Assembly (NCBI GenBank): GCA_021155965.1
Contig: JAJNBJ010000033.1
Coordinates: 1-32,360 of the forward strand
Length of the DNA: 32,360 bases
DNA from: Flavipsychrobacter sp.
GTDB taxonomy: Bacteria; Bacteroidota; Bacteroidia; Chitinophagales; Chitinophagaceae
Reading direction: 5' to 3'
Part shown: positions 32,088-32,360 of the stretch, piece by piece
Layout: every line of letters begins with the position of its first letter
How positions within the stretch are numbered: position 1 is the stretch's first letter
Program-made: the position numbers and the translations under genes
Notes under the pieces: generated by a model
Seen by the model: only the letters and a program-made list of their open reading frames with translations
What the model was told of the DNA's origin: nothing
Database searches by the model: none

Positions 32088-32273
32088 TCAAAACAGCTTT
32101 AAATCCGCAGTCCCATCCTCTTTCCTTTCTTCATCTTCCTGGTATTTTACATACCGCTTTACTTTTTCCTCATCTACGCCAACGGTACTCACAAAATAAC
32201 CTCTACTCCAAAAATGATTACCCCAATACGGCTTCTGCCTTAAACTCGGATAACTCTTAAATAACCCAAGTTG
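32088..32273 (-). pseudogene. IS200/IS605-type transposase remnant (C-terminal part)
   Basis: On the minus strand the frame ending at 32088 reads LFKSYPSLRQKPYWGNHF followed by WSRGYFVSTVGVDEEKVKRY and VKYQEDEE. This is the C-terminal signature of TnpA Y1 HUH transposases, including the region just before and around the helix that normally carries the catalytic Tyr. Only about 61 codons remain. An in-frame TAG at 32274-32276 interrupts it and the sequence beyond no longer resembles the family. The N-terminal HUH motif is therefore absent and the protein cannot be functional as seen. Confidence 0.75.
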
Positions 32274-32360
32274 CTATGTAGTAGAATAAAAAAGAGCATT
32301 GATATATGAGTAATTTTGAGTTACCACACTTAAAACACCCATTACAATGCTCAATGAGGA
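32274..32360. mobile_element. Possible end of a second insertion element
   Basis: The transposase homology stops at 32274. The following 87 bases contain GAGCATTG (32294-32301) and its reverse complement CAATGCTC (32345-32352), and an ATG at 32347 opens a frame that leaves the window. This is what a terminal region plus the first codons of another IS would look like, but the family cannot be identified. Confidence 0.3.

Noticed and set aside
1-32360. rRNA, tRNA, CRISPR array, riboswitch, origin of replication or prophage
   Set aside because: None recognised on reading; a covariance-model scan was not possible, so short structured RNAs could be missed.

Overview
The window looks like a chromosomal segment from a member of the Bacteroidota, most likely the Chitinophagales/Chitinophagaceae. 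The grounds are repeated promoter elements of the form TAnnTTTG (the Bacteroidota -7 box) just upstream of many starts, almost no Shine-Dalgarno sequences, a DUF4199 membrane protein, a single long RelA/SpoT homologue, the long form of IspH, a LytS/LytTR pair with a Reg_prop-type sensor, and Lon, Prc and M32 peptidases of Bacteroidota type. I saw no rRNA, tRNA, CRISPR array or prophage. Family-level placement is inference.

Layout. 1-568: gene-poor, with a strong hairpin element. 569-1810: secreted zinc-dependent phospholipase C-like protein. 1811-2399: non-coding and rich in inverted and dispersed repeats. 2400-3532: LuxR-type membrane regulator and DUF4199 protein. 3611-4049: two tiny minus-strand genes. 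4191-7995: bifunctional (p)ppGpp synthetase/hydrolase and M32 carboxypeptidase. 8010-10975 (minus): branching glycosyltransferase, acyltransferase and methyltransferase, a small surface-glycan set. 11108-16299 (plus): small membrane protein, DNA polymerase III delta', Prc-type protease and a secreted protein made of two repeats. 16304-18265 (minus): IspH and a putative lipoprotein. 18599-22870 (minus): two tandem arylsulfotransferase-like secreted beta-propeller proteins and a Crp/Fnr-family regulator. 23132-25555 (minus): Lon. 25722-27235 (plus): outer-membrane barrel protein with a His/Cys tail and a TrmH-family RNA methyltransferase. 27232-30964 (minus): LytTR response regulator overlapping a large sensor kinase. 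31027-32004 (minus): WbpP-type sugar-nucleotide epimerase. 32088-32360: remnant of an IS200/IS605-type transposase, apparently cut by another element that runs off the window.

The most interesting signal is at 20210-23000. The two sulfotransferase-like genes and the Crp/Fnr-family gene each have an FNR-box-like palindrome (TTGAN-N4-NTCAA) followed, after 22, 22 and 23 bases, by a -7-like element (TACATTTG, TATATTTG, TATATTTA). All three also carry a GGTGTA-like hexamer at the same 5-base gap beyond the palindrome. In front of both sulfotransferase genes that hexamer is the first of three in exact 21-base register. This looks like a compact, self-regulated regulon whose regulator lacks the obvious residues for cyclic-nucleotide or Fe-S sensing. 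The signal it senses and the sulfotransferase substrates cannot be read from the sequence.

The rest is largely housekeeping plus cell-envelope functions, with several near-leaderless promoter arrangements.
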